Source: Apostichopus japonicus (taxonomy: Eukaryota; Echinodermata; Holothuroidea; Aspidochirotida; Stichopodidae). Taken from it: a stretch of DNA of 64,000 nt. The notes beneath the pieces were generated by a model, which was not told where the DNA came from, ran no database searches, and saw only the letters and a program-made list of their open reading frames with translations. The stretch spans positions 24,646,960 to 24,710,959 of the forward strand of contig NC_092563.1 in the NCBI RefSeq assembly GCF_037975245.1, written 5' to 3'. Position numbers and translations under genes: made by a program. This document shows positions 1-62,600 of this stretch, one piece after another (positions within the stretch are counted from its first letter, which is position 1; each line of letters begins with the position of its first letter).

Positions 1-114
1 TACCAAAACATTTTTCCCAATTTATTTCAAAAATTATATCAAATTTAATTTTTCCTTTGATTTTTTTTACCAAAGCCTTTATAATATCAAAGTAATTTTT
101 AATAAAAATTTCAC

Positions 115-49393
<49,279 letters not shown>

Positions 49394-49564
49394 GGACTCA
49401 AGAGATGCACCGGATCATAAGCACCTAACACATATGTTTATGAGATAGCTATGAAAGTTATCGGTACTTAAAAATTAGCAAAAATATTAAACTATGTTTA
49501 TCCAACTGCTTCGATTAGCAAGTGGCCATTTTGGTTGTATACACGATCACCAAAGAGATATGCT

Positions 49565-49578
49565 ATTACCATAACAAT
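49565..49578 (+). promoter_or_regulatory. X-box-like (RFX) site upstream of the dynein start
   Basis: ATTACCATAACAAT fits the RFX X-box consensus GTTRCCATRGYAAC at 11 of 14 positions, with both half-sites spaced correctly. It lies 172 bp upstream of the ATG. RFX factors drive ciliary genes through such sites close to the start, so the position suits a dynein promoter. The match is imperfect and no other core promoter element is obvious. Confidence 0.4.
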
Positions 49579-50866
49579 CAGGCAGGTTCGTACACTTTAG
49601 CACAGGGTAAAACACGGTAAAAAGGTTGTTTTCTTATTCATTTTTTGTTATTAAGCGTCCCCGTACTCTACTTTGTAGAATATTATATTCGGTTAAAAAT
49701 TGAAACAACATACACTAATTGTACGTTACTCAAATATTATCATTGGAACTAACATTCTGTAGCTATATGAGACCTCATCCAATGAAGAATAGACTCGACT
49801 AAACCTTCACAAGTATCACAGATCACCTGTCAACGGTAGTATGTGACTCGTAAATCGTTAGTATTAATGTTTGATTTGTGGGCTTGTGATATTGATTTTA
49901 ATTCGTAAGCTACAAAACCGGGGTGCTAAAGGACGTTCCGGCCCTTGCAATATGCGTCGCTGACCTCGTCAATCTTTTAGTGTAACAGTGAGAGTACTGA
50001 AGTTTTGAAAATTTGTACACAACAGTACAATGTTTTAGACGACCACTGGTCAGTGTCGGATTTATACGGGGAAGGGGATTGCCCATGTCCCCCTGCCAGA
50101 GGGGCCCCTCTTTGCAAAACCAAAATGATTAAAGCCCTTTTATTAAAAGATATATTCTTTTGGTAATATGTCATTTGTCTTACGTAAAAATCTACTTATG
50201 TTTTGCTGGCATGCAGTGGCGGAGCTAGGGGTATTGGTCAGAGGGGGCGGGAATGGTCTGTAGGGGCGCTTTCGACACTATCTAAGCGGAGCGCCACCAC
50301 AGGTTGGCGCGGAGCGTACAAAATTTTTTGAGTAAAGATACTCCCTAGATAGCAGGAACTGACCCTTTCCGGGCCTTGCTAATTTGCAGATAAACGAAGA
50401 ATAAATAGGTGTCATTGCCATTTTGTCAGAAAATTACACCAACAAAATGTGACAATGTGACAATGTGTATTTACTAATTCAGCTATCTCATTTAACCTTT
50501 CTATATGTGTACACTTGTCAGTTCCAATTGCATGCAATTAAATCACTTTGATGTGTTAAGTTGGTCATTTGCTGTGTCTTTAAATTTCTGTGTATGCGTG
50601 ACCCACTGAACCAGAAGTGCCCCTAAGATCTAAAGTGAATGTTATCTGAGCAATACAGCTAAAAAAGTTCCTGTTTATCCTTATATTATTCACTGGTCTA
50701 TTCAGAGACTAATAATTCTACGAACAAGTTGCATTTCGATAAAATGCTGAATGCAGAGAACCTTTACAGCTGAGCAAATTAACATTCCAAATGTATGAGA
50801 TTTCAAGGATAAATCAGTGAATGGATCATAATAGGAAAGTAAAATGTATGAGATATATTGTCATTA

Positions 50867-51134
50867 TATCACTGATCACCACTGTGATCCACTTGAGTGA
50901 CCAGTGGGGGGGGGGGGTGGGGGTGTGACAGGAGATTGCAGTATCTGGCCCAGGTCAATTATGGGGCCAGTGGAATTATGTTATGAAGAACATTTCCACT
51001 ATATATCACTGATCACCTACTGTGATCCACTCGAGGGACAGGGGGTGGGGGGGAGGGGGAGTGACAGGAGATTGCAGTATCCGGCCCAGGTCAATTATGG
51101 GGCCAGGGGAATTATGTTATGAAGAACATTTCCA
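50867..51134. repeat. Two-copy tandem duplication with G-runs, intergenic
   Basis: Copies at about 50867-50999 and 51002-51134 share ATATCACTGATCACC, GTGACAGGAGATTGCAGTAT, GGCCCAGGTCAATTATGGGG and TTATGTTATGAAGAACATTT. Each has a poly-G stretch and a small GATCAC...GTGATC inverted repeat. It lies between the 3' end of TUBGCP2 and the dynein start. Confidence 0.9.
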
Positions 51135-51905
51135 AATATGCAGACTTCAACATAAGGGCATCCTGAGAAATAATTATCCCTAGGGCCCAACCTTACTAAT
51201 GATTTGCCTGTGTGTACAAATTTATTGTTGCATATCTTGCTTTGCCCAACTGGATACTACCCCATGCCCCTCATGTCACATGAAATGGGCATTTAATAAA
51301 ACCATCACGTATAATGCATTTATTATAATAATATTTCAAATTCATGTTTGTCGTGAACATTATTTAAGTAAAATGGATGAAAAACAAGTAGACTGATATA
51401 ACCAACATGACCAATTATAGGCTTATGCATATTAATGTAAATTTCCATAGTTATAAAAGTGACTTTTATCAAGAAAAACTGTTTGCATGAATAAAATATT
51501 CCGACAAAATGTTACAATTTCATCTGTTTATTTTCTCAAAGCTGCATTCAGTAGAAGCCTGCACTTTAACAGAAACATTACTACCAGTATTGCTATATTT
51601 GTATTATTTACAAGCAATAAACTAGAACAAGCTTCAGGTTACCTTCATACCAGAAGAGAAACCAATCAATTCATACCATAACCAGTGATTGATAACTATT
51701 AATACCATACATGGATATTCAATGCTAATTCTCCTCTTCTGATGGATAACATATTTTCAAATAACCCAAGATGTAAGGAGTTATACCCACAATGAGGAAA
51801 AGTTCAAAGTTGGTTAGAGGTCATTAACATTATCTTTCAAACTGTAGCGTGCACAAGCTTGTTAAAAGTTTCTCAACAATTTTCCCAAATGTATTTTACA
51901 TCAAA

Positions 51906-51911
51906 TTTATT
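51906..51911 (-). terminator. TUBGCP2: Candidate poly(A) signal for TUBGCP2
   Basis: AATAAA on the minus strand, about 600 nt past the stop codon. Another lies at 51527-51532. Either would give a plausible 3' UTR; sequence alone does not choose. Confidence 0.25.
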
Positions 51912-52506
51912 CCCAAACTTGAGGGTGCTATATCAGACAATACGATGTCTCAGAGAGGGAATGATTTGAAAAAAGTGATATGAAATACTTCCTGAAGTAA
52001 GAACAGGATTATAATACTTTCTAGCAGTCTGTTTGGAAAGATAGAATTTCACTTCTTATGTCCCTCTATACCAGTGATTCTCAATAGTCAGCCCATGGAC
52101 CAAATATGGCCAGTGAATGATTTCAAACCAGCCTGCGAGAAGATCATTTCACAGGCTTGTACTAATGAGCTATGCAAGTCCTTAAGGTCCTACACTTGAC
52201 CTATCCTGCAAATTGTTCAATCCAGGTACAGTGAGATTTTGTTCCTTCGCTCAAGTTAATTTTTGTTTTTTGCCCCTCCTGAAACACCTGTTCTCCAAGT
52301 TCAAGCCATGCAGAGAATGATTTATCTAGTATTGCATTGCAAAACGGTGAAATTGTAACACAAATACAAAGGTGTCTTGTAAACAGGACCTTCAATATGT
52401 TGGCATCAATTAACTCCTTAAACCATGAAATTGCTGAGCAAAGTTCACGTTCTCTGCCACTGGACCGTCCACGTCTGGTATAAACCCATTTCAATATTTC
52501 GATGTT

Positions 52507-55500
52507 TCACTCTTGGCCTTCCATGGCAGCCATGCTTCTGTCTGCTGCCACCTTTTCTAGTTGTTCTGTATAAAAGCCATTGAAATCTAATCTATGTATG
52601 ATATTCATCTTTGTGTGTTCAGTGTTCGTTGCACTGTACAGACTCAACTTATCCAACAGATCAATCAGCAAAGATGAAAAATTGCTGTCAAAATTTGTCA
52701 CCGTCTCGGCAAAGTCTTCACTGCTATCCAGTTGACTCATGTGGCCAGAGACCACCTTAATGGGCAAAGAAGAGATAGAATATTCATTTACATTACGTAA
52801 ATAACACATTGTGCATGCAAAACATGTACTGAATATTCATATATGCATCTGAATATAGAAAATACATATAGTTAATAAGTAATAATGTATGTACAACATG
52901 TACCAGTTTAATATTCATATATAAATCTGAATATATAAAATACATATATACAATAATATAAATCATACATAAATACAAAATACAATATGTACTGAATATT
53001 CATATATGCATCTGAATATATAAACTACATATAGTTAATAATTAATTGTGCATGTACTGATTATTACAGGCATCTGAATATAGTAAATACTCATTACTTT
53101 AGGAAAATGACTCATCATCCATGTATTAAGTCTCTATATACGCATCTGGAGGCTGACAAACTTAGATTATAAATATTTGTAAATCACTAACTCACTTCAA
53201 TTACAATTTTTAATTAACAACACCAACTCATTTCTAAGCTACATAATGAGGTAAGTTGAAGTAAGCATCTAAGTCTATATGTGCCTGTGAAAAAGTAGCA
53301 TCTTCAGAAAGTCTTGAAACAATTAAATTACATGGTGACTTTGATATGTACAAACCAAAAAATGTGCAAATGATTAGGACTCTGTATTTTAGTTGAAACG
53401 TACACAGTGCTCTGCACTGTTATTTAGATCGTCTTGAGATATGCTGACTTCCAAAATTAAGTCAAAACTTGCAAGAGAATGAGTTTCCCACAATATTTTT
53501 GAATTCACAGCTATGCAGAAATGCATGGGACTATACATAGCTATCTTTTGTATCTCAAAGTTACTTGAAATTCATAGCTAAGTTGGATTGTCCATCAGGG
53601 CTGTAAAATCTCCTTAAACTCAACACAAGTTATCAACACTAGCAAGCTGACAAGTTTCTCACCATAGAGAATGACATTATTCAGAGAGCAACATTAATGT
53701 CAAAGCAATCATACAAATACAGCAACCCTCATGGAGAAGAGTGACAATAAATTGCACAGCCTATACAACTAACTTATTGGTATAGGCAGTTACAAATGAA
53801 ACAGTGTGCAGCACAAGACTATTGTGGTTATTAAGATCTTTCGGTGACCCCAGCTTTCCGAATGCTACACCACAGTTATGGAACTCCAGCCCGGTTGAAC
53901 TTAGGTCTGTGGATTCTATTACTCAATTCAGGCACTGTCTTAAAACTTTTCTTTTCTCTAAACTCTATTTATTTTTGCACCTTCAGCACCCATAAAGTCT
54001 CTTGAACAATTTTTGTTGGACTCTGTGCTATATAGGACTAGTGATTATTATAATAATTATTAAAATTATCTATGCCTCAGAAGAGATGACTCACCCTTGA
54101 TGCTACTCCTCTTTTATCTGTATCAGAGGTGTCCATCTCATCCTCTCTGCTCTCCTTTCTAGGAGTGGTCGGATCCAACAACAGACTGGTCTCACTTTCC
54201 ACCGTCAGCGTTCTTGTAGCTCTCTGCATTTGTGTAAGTGAGGTCAGAGGTCAGATCATTACTTTGATATTCGAAAATCTCTGTTTATACAGCACAAATC
54301 ATAATCCACTGAAATGCTTCTATAATTTCTAGGAAGTGTGTCTCTGAAGAAGATGGGACTAAAATCTATTCTTCAGGCCCTATAAATTTTAAACATTCTG
54401 TAAAATTCAATGCAACTTTTGATGAATCTAACATTCGTCTCTCAGCAAATATCTAAATTTGAAATTTCCAAAATTAATATATAATATAATATATATACTA
54501 ACATATAAATACTATCTGAACCCCCCCCCCCCACCCAAAAAATAATCATATTAAATATGTGCATAGAATCCAATTTAGAATGACTTGTAGCTCAATAATT
54601 GTTGGGTACCTGTTTCATTACCTTGCATGATCAAAGTTACAAAGTATATTACAAACAAGTTGGAATTTGCATTGATAACATGCCATGTTAAACATGCTTA
54701 CAGGATAACTTTGTCCCTATGCCGTGTTGCTATTAGATACACAGTCAACAACATGATCTCACCTGAATGAAATTGGAAAATGTGACACAGACCAGCATGA
54801 GCTTGCTGACAATCTTCAATAGTTGTGGTGTGGTCAGCATGCAGTCTTTAAGGCACTTGTCTAGGAAGTCATTGTGATGTGCTAAAACGTCATCAATGTT
54901 CGACGCCTGAAACGCAACATAAGGAGTGGAAAGGATGGGGTAAATCCTTTTGTCTTCTGACATATGATATATCCCATTTTATTCTAAACATTTTGAAAAG
55001 TGTAAAAGGACAACAAAGTTAAGTTCTGTGATGTGTACCCCATACTGTCATACCACAGACACTTTATTAACAGAAAATAAATTTAAATTTAAAAAAAAGT
55101 AATACAATGACAAAGAATAACAACTATACACTGGAAGGCAATATGCAAATTTCATAGCAGTATTATACAGGTTGCTAGTGGCTTCAATGAGTATGCTGTG
55201 GTTAACATTGCACAGAAGTGATATAGCACAATCATGTTCTAAAAGGTTTGCAGATACCTAACGAATTTGCCCCATATGCAGTACATTTGTTGTGTGTGAT
55301 ATTCTTATTCTGTTATTATGTTGAAAATTTCCGAAAAGCTCTTTTCATTTCCAAGATAAACACATTAAATATGTGCAAACTATGATGTAGAGTGTTGTGC
55401 TCATCAACATTTCTTATTTTAGCCCTAAATAAGTTAACCCCCTCATTATATATCATTTGAATAATATGATGTTCCTCTCTTCAAAGGTGGCAAAAAATAT

Positions 55501-58500
55501 TTCCAAAACATTGCCTTAGGAACACAAACCTGCGTTCAATATCCTTGAAACAAAAGGTTGTAAAAACAAAGGCATAGCATTACAGAAAATGCGGCAGTCA
55601 CCAATGTGCATAATTAGCTAATATTTATTAAGAAATTAAACTAGAATTAAGAAAAGACTTGTAAAATGGTCTATCTTTGATGGATTTTGATGAGAATTGC
55701 AGCTATTTTCATGATTTCTAATGCCGGTTAGAGTGACCAGAACAATATTGTTCATAGGTGTCCGTAGACCTTTAACATAGTATTTAATGATATGCAAAAT
55801 GCTCCTTATTTGAATGTTATGATACCACACAAATATGGAGGTTGGGTACATTACGAGGCTTTCATTTTATCTTCCGACTGAAAACGATTCCCTTTACAAA
55901 TCAGCCAGTCGGTCCCAAGTTTATTCTCTCCCCTTGCTGGTCAGGCTTAGCCTAGGATAGACACTACAGGCCACAATTGCTAAGACTACAGGAAACGTTC
56001 AAAATTGTCCTAATTTTGCTCACTTTTCTCAAGCTGTCCATGAGAATATGCCAGTTTGGCTCTACCACCTCAAATAGCATGTAGTACTGTAGGTTCTGGA
56101 CCAGATGCATCATACGCTGACAAAGAGCAAACGCCAGCAAATACCAAGTTGAGGTCTTGAGGAGTAACTGCTTGGCTGACTTATTTAATGTCCAAACACT
56201 GCAAGGTAGAGACAAACAAAATGTTGCAGCTCCTGATAAAACAAGTGTTTACTTTGCGAGCCAGAAAAACGATAATATGAAAAACATTATCCAATATGAA
56301 AGTTATTTTTTTAATATAGAGCAATTTGTAAACATTAATGTCATTTGTAAACATCATCAGAAAAGAAAACAATAAAAGACAAGCAAACTTAACTTGTTTT
56401 TAAACTCAAATTTATTTTTTAATTTGAGTTTTCTCTCTTCTGTATGTATACCTTCTAGCACCTTATGATTTATTTGTACTGTCTCAACAATCACTTGCTT
56501 TTCAAAACAGTTTTGTTTTTGTTAGAATCCATCTTTTAATTATCTTACCTTATCTTAACTACTGTCATTATCTAATGCCTTGTTAATGTCATATAACATA
56601 AGACGTGAATTAAATCATAATAATGATCAGGCTGTTATTTTACGACGCTAATTTGATCTGAAGTCACTTACTTGCATAATGTTCTGTCAACATGCTTACA
56701 ATAGAAGAGGTGTCGAAATATCAGCTGGTACTTTGTAAGAGCCTGCAACAGGAAGTGGAAAATAATAAACAAACAACAAACAGGCTTAAACTCAGTCACA
56801 TTGTTAGAGCGTGAATATCAACTGAACAAGAACAGAAACAAATCAAATCGTTTAGGTTTTGATAACTGATTTACAGACGGCAGACATTCACACTGAGTCA
56901 AAGCATTATATGGTTCAATATGGATTCAAGAAAGGTAGACTTCCGGACAGAGTCGCAGGATTTAAGTTCAGTAACTGATTGTAAAGGCAGACATTAAATG
57001 ACAGGCAGTGTAAAAGTGAGCAAATATATTGGATAACTAACCACATGAGTGCTACACTACAAAGCTTTCAGCTTCTGTTTCATGATGCAATCAAGTATTA
57101 CAGTTTGGTTATCAGGTAAAGTAGTCTCTACCTGGAATCTTTAAAGGCTAGCAACAACCCTTCCCCTTCCCTCCCCCTCTGAATTCCCATTACAATACAG
57201 AAGAATGTCAAAGATTCTAACCCTTTTTAGACAAGGTAGGTACATTATGTAGAAATAAACCCACAACATTTGGTAACTCTGGTGGTAATAGCAAATTATT
57301 TACCTTTCGACTCAGCACGAGAGACTCTGGCCACTTCACCACGTAGTCAAAGGAGAATGCTTCTAAGCCAGAGATGTGAATCTCACTGGGATCAACAGCT
57401 TGCAAGACTAGGAGAGTAACAAAGACATTTAAGATGTGATTCAAAATTTAAATAACGTTCTTATATAACGAGCCAATTTGTGATTTTCACAAAGTTGGCA
57501 AAATTGTTGACAGTTGACACTCATATTGTGTTGGTTGTAACTTGTATATGGATAAATAAAATGAACAAAAACCATCTTTGGCATTTAGTAAGTGCTCAGT
57601 TGTTTCAATCATGTTTGTCAATTTATTGCACATATAATAACATGTATCAACATTTTACTGAAAGATTACATGTACAAGATAGCTTTAACATCAAAGTTTA
57701 ACTGGTGTAAGTTTAATATAATTTAAATTCACAAAAACACTTTTCACAATCTAATAGCCAGCAAACCAACAGAACAGATTATTCAAATTCCATTCAAACT
57801 TTGCTGCTTATATCAGGGATGAGACTGAGCCGGGGAAAAAAAATCTGAAATTTATTGATCGCCGTCCTGGGGGAGGGGTTTAAGGGGAGGGGGTGTCCCC
57901 CCACCCTTTAGAATTTTTTTGTCAGGTAAGGAGGGCTTAAATGCAAAATGGTGGACTCTAGATGGAATCTATCACATCACGTAACTCGCCAAAAAATTGT
58001 GGAATTTCTGCTTGTATAATTTATCCATTAGCTTTTTTGAACCAAAAAAAGGCTTTTTTGCTTGCTTTGTGCTACTTGATTCCACCACTGGTCAAATTCG
58101 GTGTTCCTTCCCTTCACAGTCCAGCATGTTCGGCAAAAAAAAAAAAATAAATAAATAAATAAAAAAAAAAATAAAAAAAAATAAAAAACGCGAATTACGA
58201 GAAAAAACGCGAAAATGAAAAAAAAAATAATCTGAAATCCGCGTTTCCGCGGAAGAGTCTCATGCCTGTTATATACAAACATCTGTGCATAGTTATAATG
58301 ATCAACGCTGGAATGTACCTTGCTCCTGCCTGGAATCAATGGAATGAATCCGCAGCAGCTGAGTAATCAGGTCATAAGGTGAAAGTTCAACTCTGAAAAA
58401 CAAAATGAGTTTCACTTCAATCACACATCTAGGTCATCCAGGCATTTCCAAGAATGTATTGATAAATTTTATATTTGGATGGGGTATCGTTTAGCCAAAT

Positions 58501-59696
58501 CAAATTGAATTATTATATTACGGTTATGTAACACACGATTGCACACATATTTACCATTCTAAGACTGACATGGGAGGAATTCAAAACCAGCTCCATGGAA
58601 TTAGGGAGCATAAGGCCTATAGGTCTTCATCACGAATTCAAAAAGACAAAAGGATATATCAAAAACTGAGGAATACCAACAGGGTCATTTTAACTTACAA
58701 ACCATTTCCTGCCAACCACAACTCTTTGATCCTCTCATCACTTCCCAGTCTCTTCCCCCCCCCCCCCCCCACTCTGCTTTATCCAACTATGACTGTTCTC
58801 CAAGTAAAATCTTTACCTCATCTCCTAGATCATACCTCAAATCATCCTTGTAGGGATCAGAGTTCGCCTGGCTGGTCCTGAGTGCCAACTCTAATAGAGA
58901 TTCCAGTCGAGTTATGATGATGTCATCAGCCATCTTTCTCATCTCCTCCTCAGTTATGTCCATCAAATTGACAAAGAAGTCACCTTGCTCAACCAGAAAG
59001 TATCTTTTAATAGACCTACCAAGAAAAAAAAAAAAACAATCATCAAAAAGGTTTCTCAATAGATAAATACCTTACAAGTTCAAACTCTAGAAAATTCTCA
59101 TGAATGTGTAAAGTTTTTATCAAGCTTTCTGAAGGATCTTTGTCATATCTGTACAAAGAACTTCTGATATTGAGACAACCCCCCCCTATCTCTCCCTGCC
59201 CCACAAATGATCTGAATAAACAATGTTTTTCATGGGAAAATTTGTTAAATAACAATATCAAAATATGATATGGTGACTTCTGTGTTGGGTAATCAATAAG
59301 CCGGGAGAAATTATCAATATAAAATGATCAATATCTAGGATTTCTAGTGACACTATCAAGATTTGTTGTTTAAAGTGAAATGTGGGACATTATTATCTTC
59401 TCCTTCAAGTCTAGAAAAACTAATTGTAAAGACAATGTGTACTAGAACCCTGAAATAATATAATCAGTACTTTTTTTGGGTTCATTTTTCACTCTTCATT
59501 TGAATCATGGCAAAAGTAGCAATAAAGGAAAAAATGATATCAAACCTTAATCTTGGTATCAGCTCTCTTTCCTCCATTACTAAATCCAATAGTAATTTGC
59601 TTGCATAATTGTAAGCCTTTTCTATCTGATCAACATACTGTCTCTCTTTAAGAGTGTACAATATTTCTTCTGCTTGCGGGCTATTTGAATTTTGAC
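52507..59696 (-). CDS. TUBGCP2: TUBGCP2 exons (in-window 6-14), C-terminal gamma-tubulin-binding domain and stop
   Basis: Exons are 59546-59696, 58836-59015, 58319-58392, 57304-57407, 56672-56742, 56024-56198, 54763-54906, 54095-54223 and 52507-52755. The C-terminal grip domain (second half) binds gamma-tubulin. Landmarks are IKRYFLVEQGDFFVNLMD, SPYDLITQLLRI, ISGLEAFSFDYVVKW, YQLIFRHLFYCKHV, SAKQLLLKTSTWYL, DFLDKCLKDCML and FNGFYTEQLEKV. The exon at 54095-54223 encodes a Ser/Thr/Asp/Glu-rich loop with little conservation, as in the human protein. Exon phases agree at every junction. Confidence 0.93.
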
Positions 59697-62600
59697 CTGT
59701 TGGTCAAGAGAAAAAGGGGGACACAAAATGCCAAAAGAAACTGTTGATTAACATCTAGCTGGTTAAACGTGATTGAAGTAAACCCCGATATCCTCTACCC
59801 CCTCCCACATGGACAACGAATGAGAAATATGGTAAGAGAAGAGGGACACAGCAAGCAGGGTTAAGGTAGGGTTGTTGATGAACAGACTGGTACAATAAAT
59901 TGTAACCCTAAACTTATGACAGATTATATTTTCAGGTACCTTTAATATCCCTCTAACATTCGAGTGAGAAAGAAGCAATGCAGGCAGGGTATTGTAGGAG
60001 TGATGGGGGAGCATAACAACGGAAGCCCTAACATCAACGATCTAAGACAATCGCCATGCGATCGTTTCTACCCTTTTTGCAATGAGTCTACAAACAATTA
60101 GGTTAAGCCCCTACCTATAACTGATGTAACCTAGGTAGTAGGTCTAACGAGCGTAATACCACACTGTATGAGTGTACATACCACACTGTACGAGCGTACA
60201 TACCACACTGTACGAGCATACTTACTACACTGTACGAGCGTACATACCACAATATACGAGTGTATACACCACACTGTACGAACATACCACACTGTACGAG
60301 CATACATACCAAACTGTACGAACATACATACCACACTGTACGAGCGTACATACCACACTGTACGAGAGGACATACCGCACTGTACGAGGGTACATACCAC
60401 TCTCTACTAACGTACATGCCACACTGTACAAGCGTACATACCACACTGTACAAGCGTAAATGCCACACTGTACTAGGGTACATACCACACTGTACGAGCG
60501 TACATACCACACTGTACAAGCGTAAATGCCACACTGTACTAGGGTACATACCACACTGTACAAGTGTACATACCACACTGTACAAGCGTAAATGCCACAC
60601 TGTACTAGGGTACATACCACACTGTACAAGTGTACATACCACACTGTACAAGCGTAAATGCCACACTGTACAAGCGTACATACCACACTGTACGAGCGTA
60701 CATACGACACTGTACTAGCATACTTACCACACTGCACGAGTGTACATACCACACTGTACGAGTGTACATACCACACTGTACTAGGGTACATACCACACTG
60801 TACAAGCGTACATACCACACTGTACGAACATACATACCACAATGTATGAGTGTACATACCACACTGTACGAACATACCACACTGTCGAGCGTACATACCA
60901 CACTGTACTAATTTACATACCAAACTGTACAAGCGTACATACCACACTGTACGAACTTACCACACTGTCGAGCGTACATACCACACTGTACTAATTTACA
61001 TACCAAACTGTACAAGCGTAGATACCACACTGTATGAGCATACATACCACAATGTACAAGCGTACATGCCACACTGTACGAATGCACATATCACAAATGT
61101 ACGAGTGTACATACCACAGTGTACGAGCGTACACACCACACTCTACTAACGTACATACCATACGGTACATGCGTAAATACCACACTGTAGGAGCATACAT
61201 ACCACACTGTCTGACAACATTGAGATATTTGCCAGTCCTGAGGATTTTATCTGCGAGTAACTCCAGGAAGACAGGAATCCGGTCCCTGCAGATGGTGTAC
61301 CTCTGCTCCCAGTAAGCATCGTTATAATCCTGCTGGATCTTCTCCTTGTGCATAGACTCATGCTCTTCAATCATAAACTGGCAAAAAAATGTATACTGGA
61401 AATCACAAAAACAACAACAACAAAAAACAAACACACACAGTGGACTTTTTTGAAATGAAATACACATTTTTAGGTTTCATTCAAAGATTATTTTTTGTAA
61501 ATATTTCTCATTTCTTTTATCATAGAACTAAGAAGGAGAAAAGCAAACCTTAGTATAAATATAAACACAGAGATAATAAAATTAATAACAGGTCTGACAG
61601 TACGGAGAAAGGTTGATAAGGTCTAGTATACCCCCACAAAGTACCATCTATGGATCCACTTTACCTACCTCACAATAGGGGTCCTTTATGACACCTTTGA
61701 ATATCCATTTTTCCAAAAGTTCAAAATATGGTGCACATGCAGACTGGGTTAGGAAAAGACAAAGCTCTTGGCCTCTTGCATCACTGGAAAAAAAACAGCA
61801 GATTTAAAATTGTAATACAAACCATTATTAATTATACTAGACTTGAACCAACAAAGACTACCACTATGGATTGTACAAACGTAAGACCTTTACATGGAAA
61901 AGTTACTTGTTAAATGCTTAACTTTGTATCATGATTGGGTCTAACTCTGCTGGTAAAGCTACCTTTTGTCAAGAAGAACGTGGATTAACAAATATTATGT
62001 GGTAATTTGGGAAAGCAAGTAGTTAGGGACAACAATACTGTTATTTCCCACGACACTGGTCGGTAAGAAAGTTCACAAGCTACTGAGTAGCTTACTAGTT
62101 ATTCTGGACTAGAATTTACTGTCTTTTCACTCCTTGACCATGCTCATAGGTTATAATAAAAAATCCTTGAAAATTTTCACATATCTGTAAAAGATGGGAC
62201 TTTTAAAGGTAGTGTCCTGGTATAAGCCGAACATTTAAATAAAGTCACCTGACCCTGTTAGCATTGTCATAATCACAGTCAAATTATACCAGCAGTTACA
62301 ATCTTCTGATCTTAGAAGATCTCTCTTCTTCAAAATTTGTTTATTATACTTTGAAAATTTACTTTGCTCTCTCCAAAGTCACATTAACTGACATCGCACA
62401 ATACGAACCCTATCATAGACAATGTGCGTTCGTGAAGTAAGCTCAGCACGACGCCCCCGGTACATGCCCCCTTGTTGATGCCTGTTGCGATAGAGGAGAG
62501 TATATCCATGGTGTGCATACAGGGCTGTACATAAAACCAGAGCTTCTGAAGTGGCAGGTTTCCTTGTTTGTATTGGTTCTCCAGCTGAGCAATAAGAACG

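Larger units (their letters stand above)
49394..52506. other. Intergenic spacer between TUBGCP2 and the dynein
   Basis: This 3.1-kb stretch holds the dynein 5' flank with its X-box-like site, the TUBGCP2 3' UTR, the two-copy G-rich repeat, and several transposon-end-like motifs: CAGTGTCGGATTTATA at 50053, CAGTGGCGGAGCTAGG at 50216, and CAGTGATTCTCAATAGTCAG at 52072. Such CAGTG(G) starts are typical of hAT-type non-autonomous elements. I could not find matching partner ends, so none is delimited. No convincing gene is present. Confidence 0.6.

Noticed and set aside
52201-52494. 97-codon minus-strand frame downstream of the TUBGCP2 stop
   Set aside because: It lies in the probable 3' UTR and does not match the GCP2 C-terminus, and the real stop at 52507 follows the conserved FNGFYTEQLE stretch. 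It might include transposon-derived sequence, but nothing supports a protein.
60115-61149. Long open frames on both strands (up to about 240 codons) rich in Val-Gln-Cys-Gly-Met-Tyr and His-Thr-Thr-Leu-Tyr
   Set aside because: They are translations of the 22-bp satellite, which lacks stops in several frames; they are not genes.
60150-61209. CRISPR-like array of short direct repeats
   Set aside because: There are no unique spacers; the units are contiguous and the host is a eukaryotic intron.
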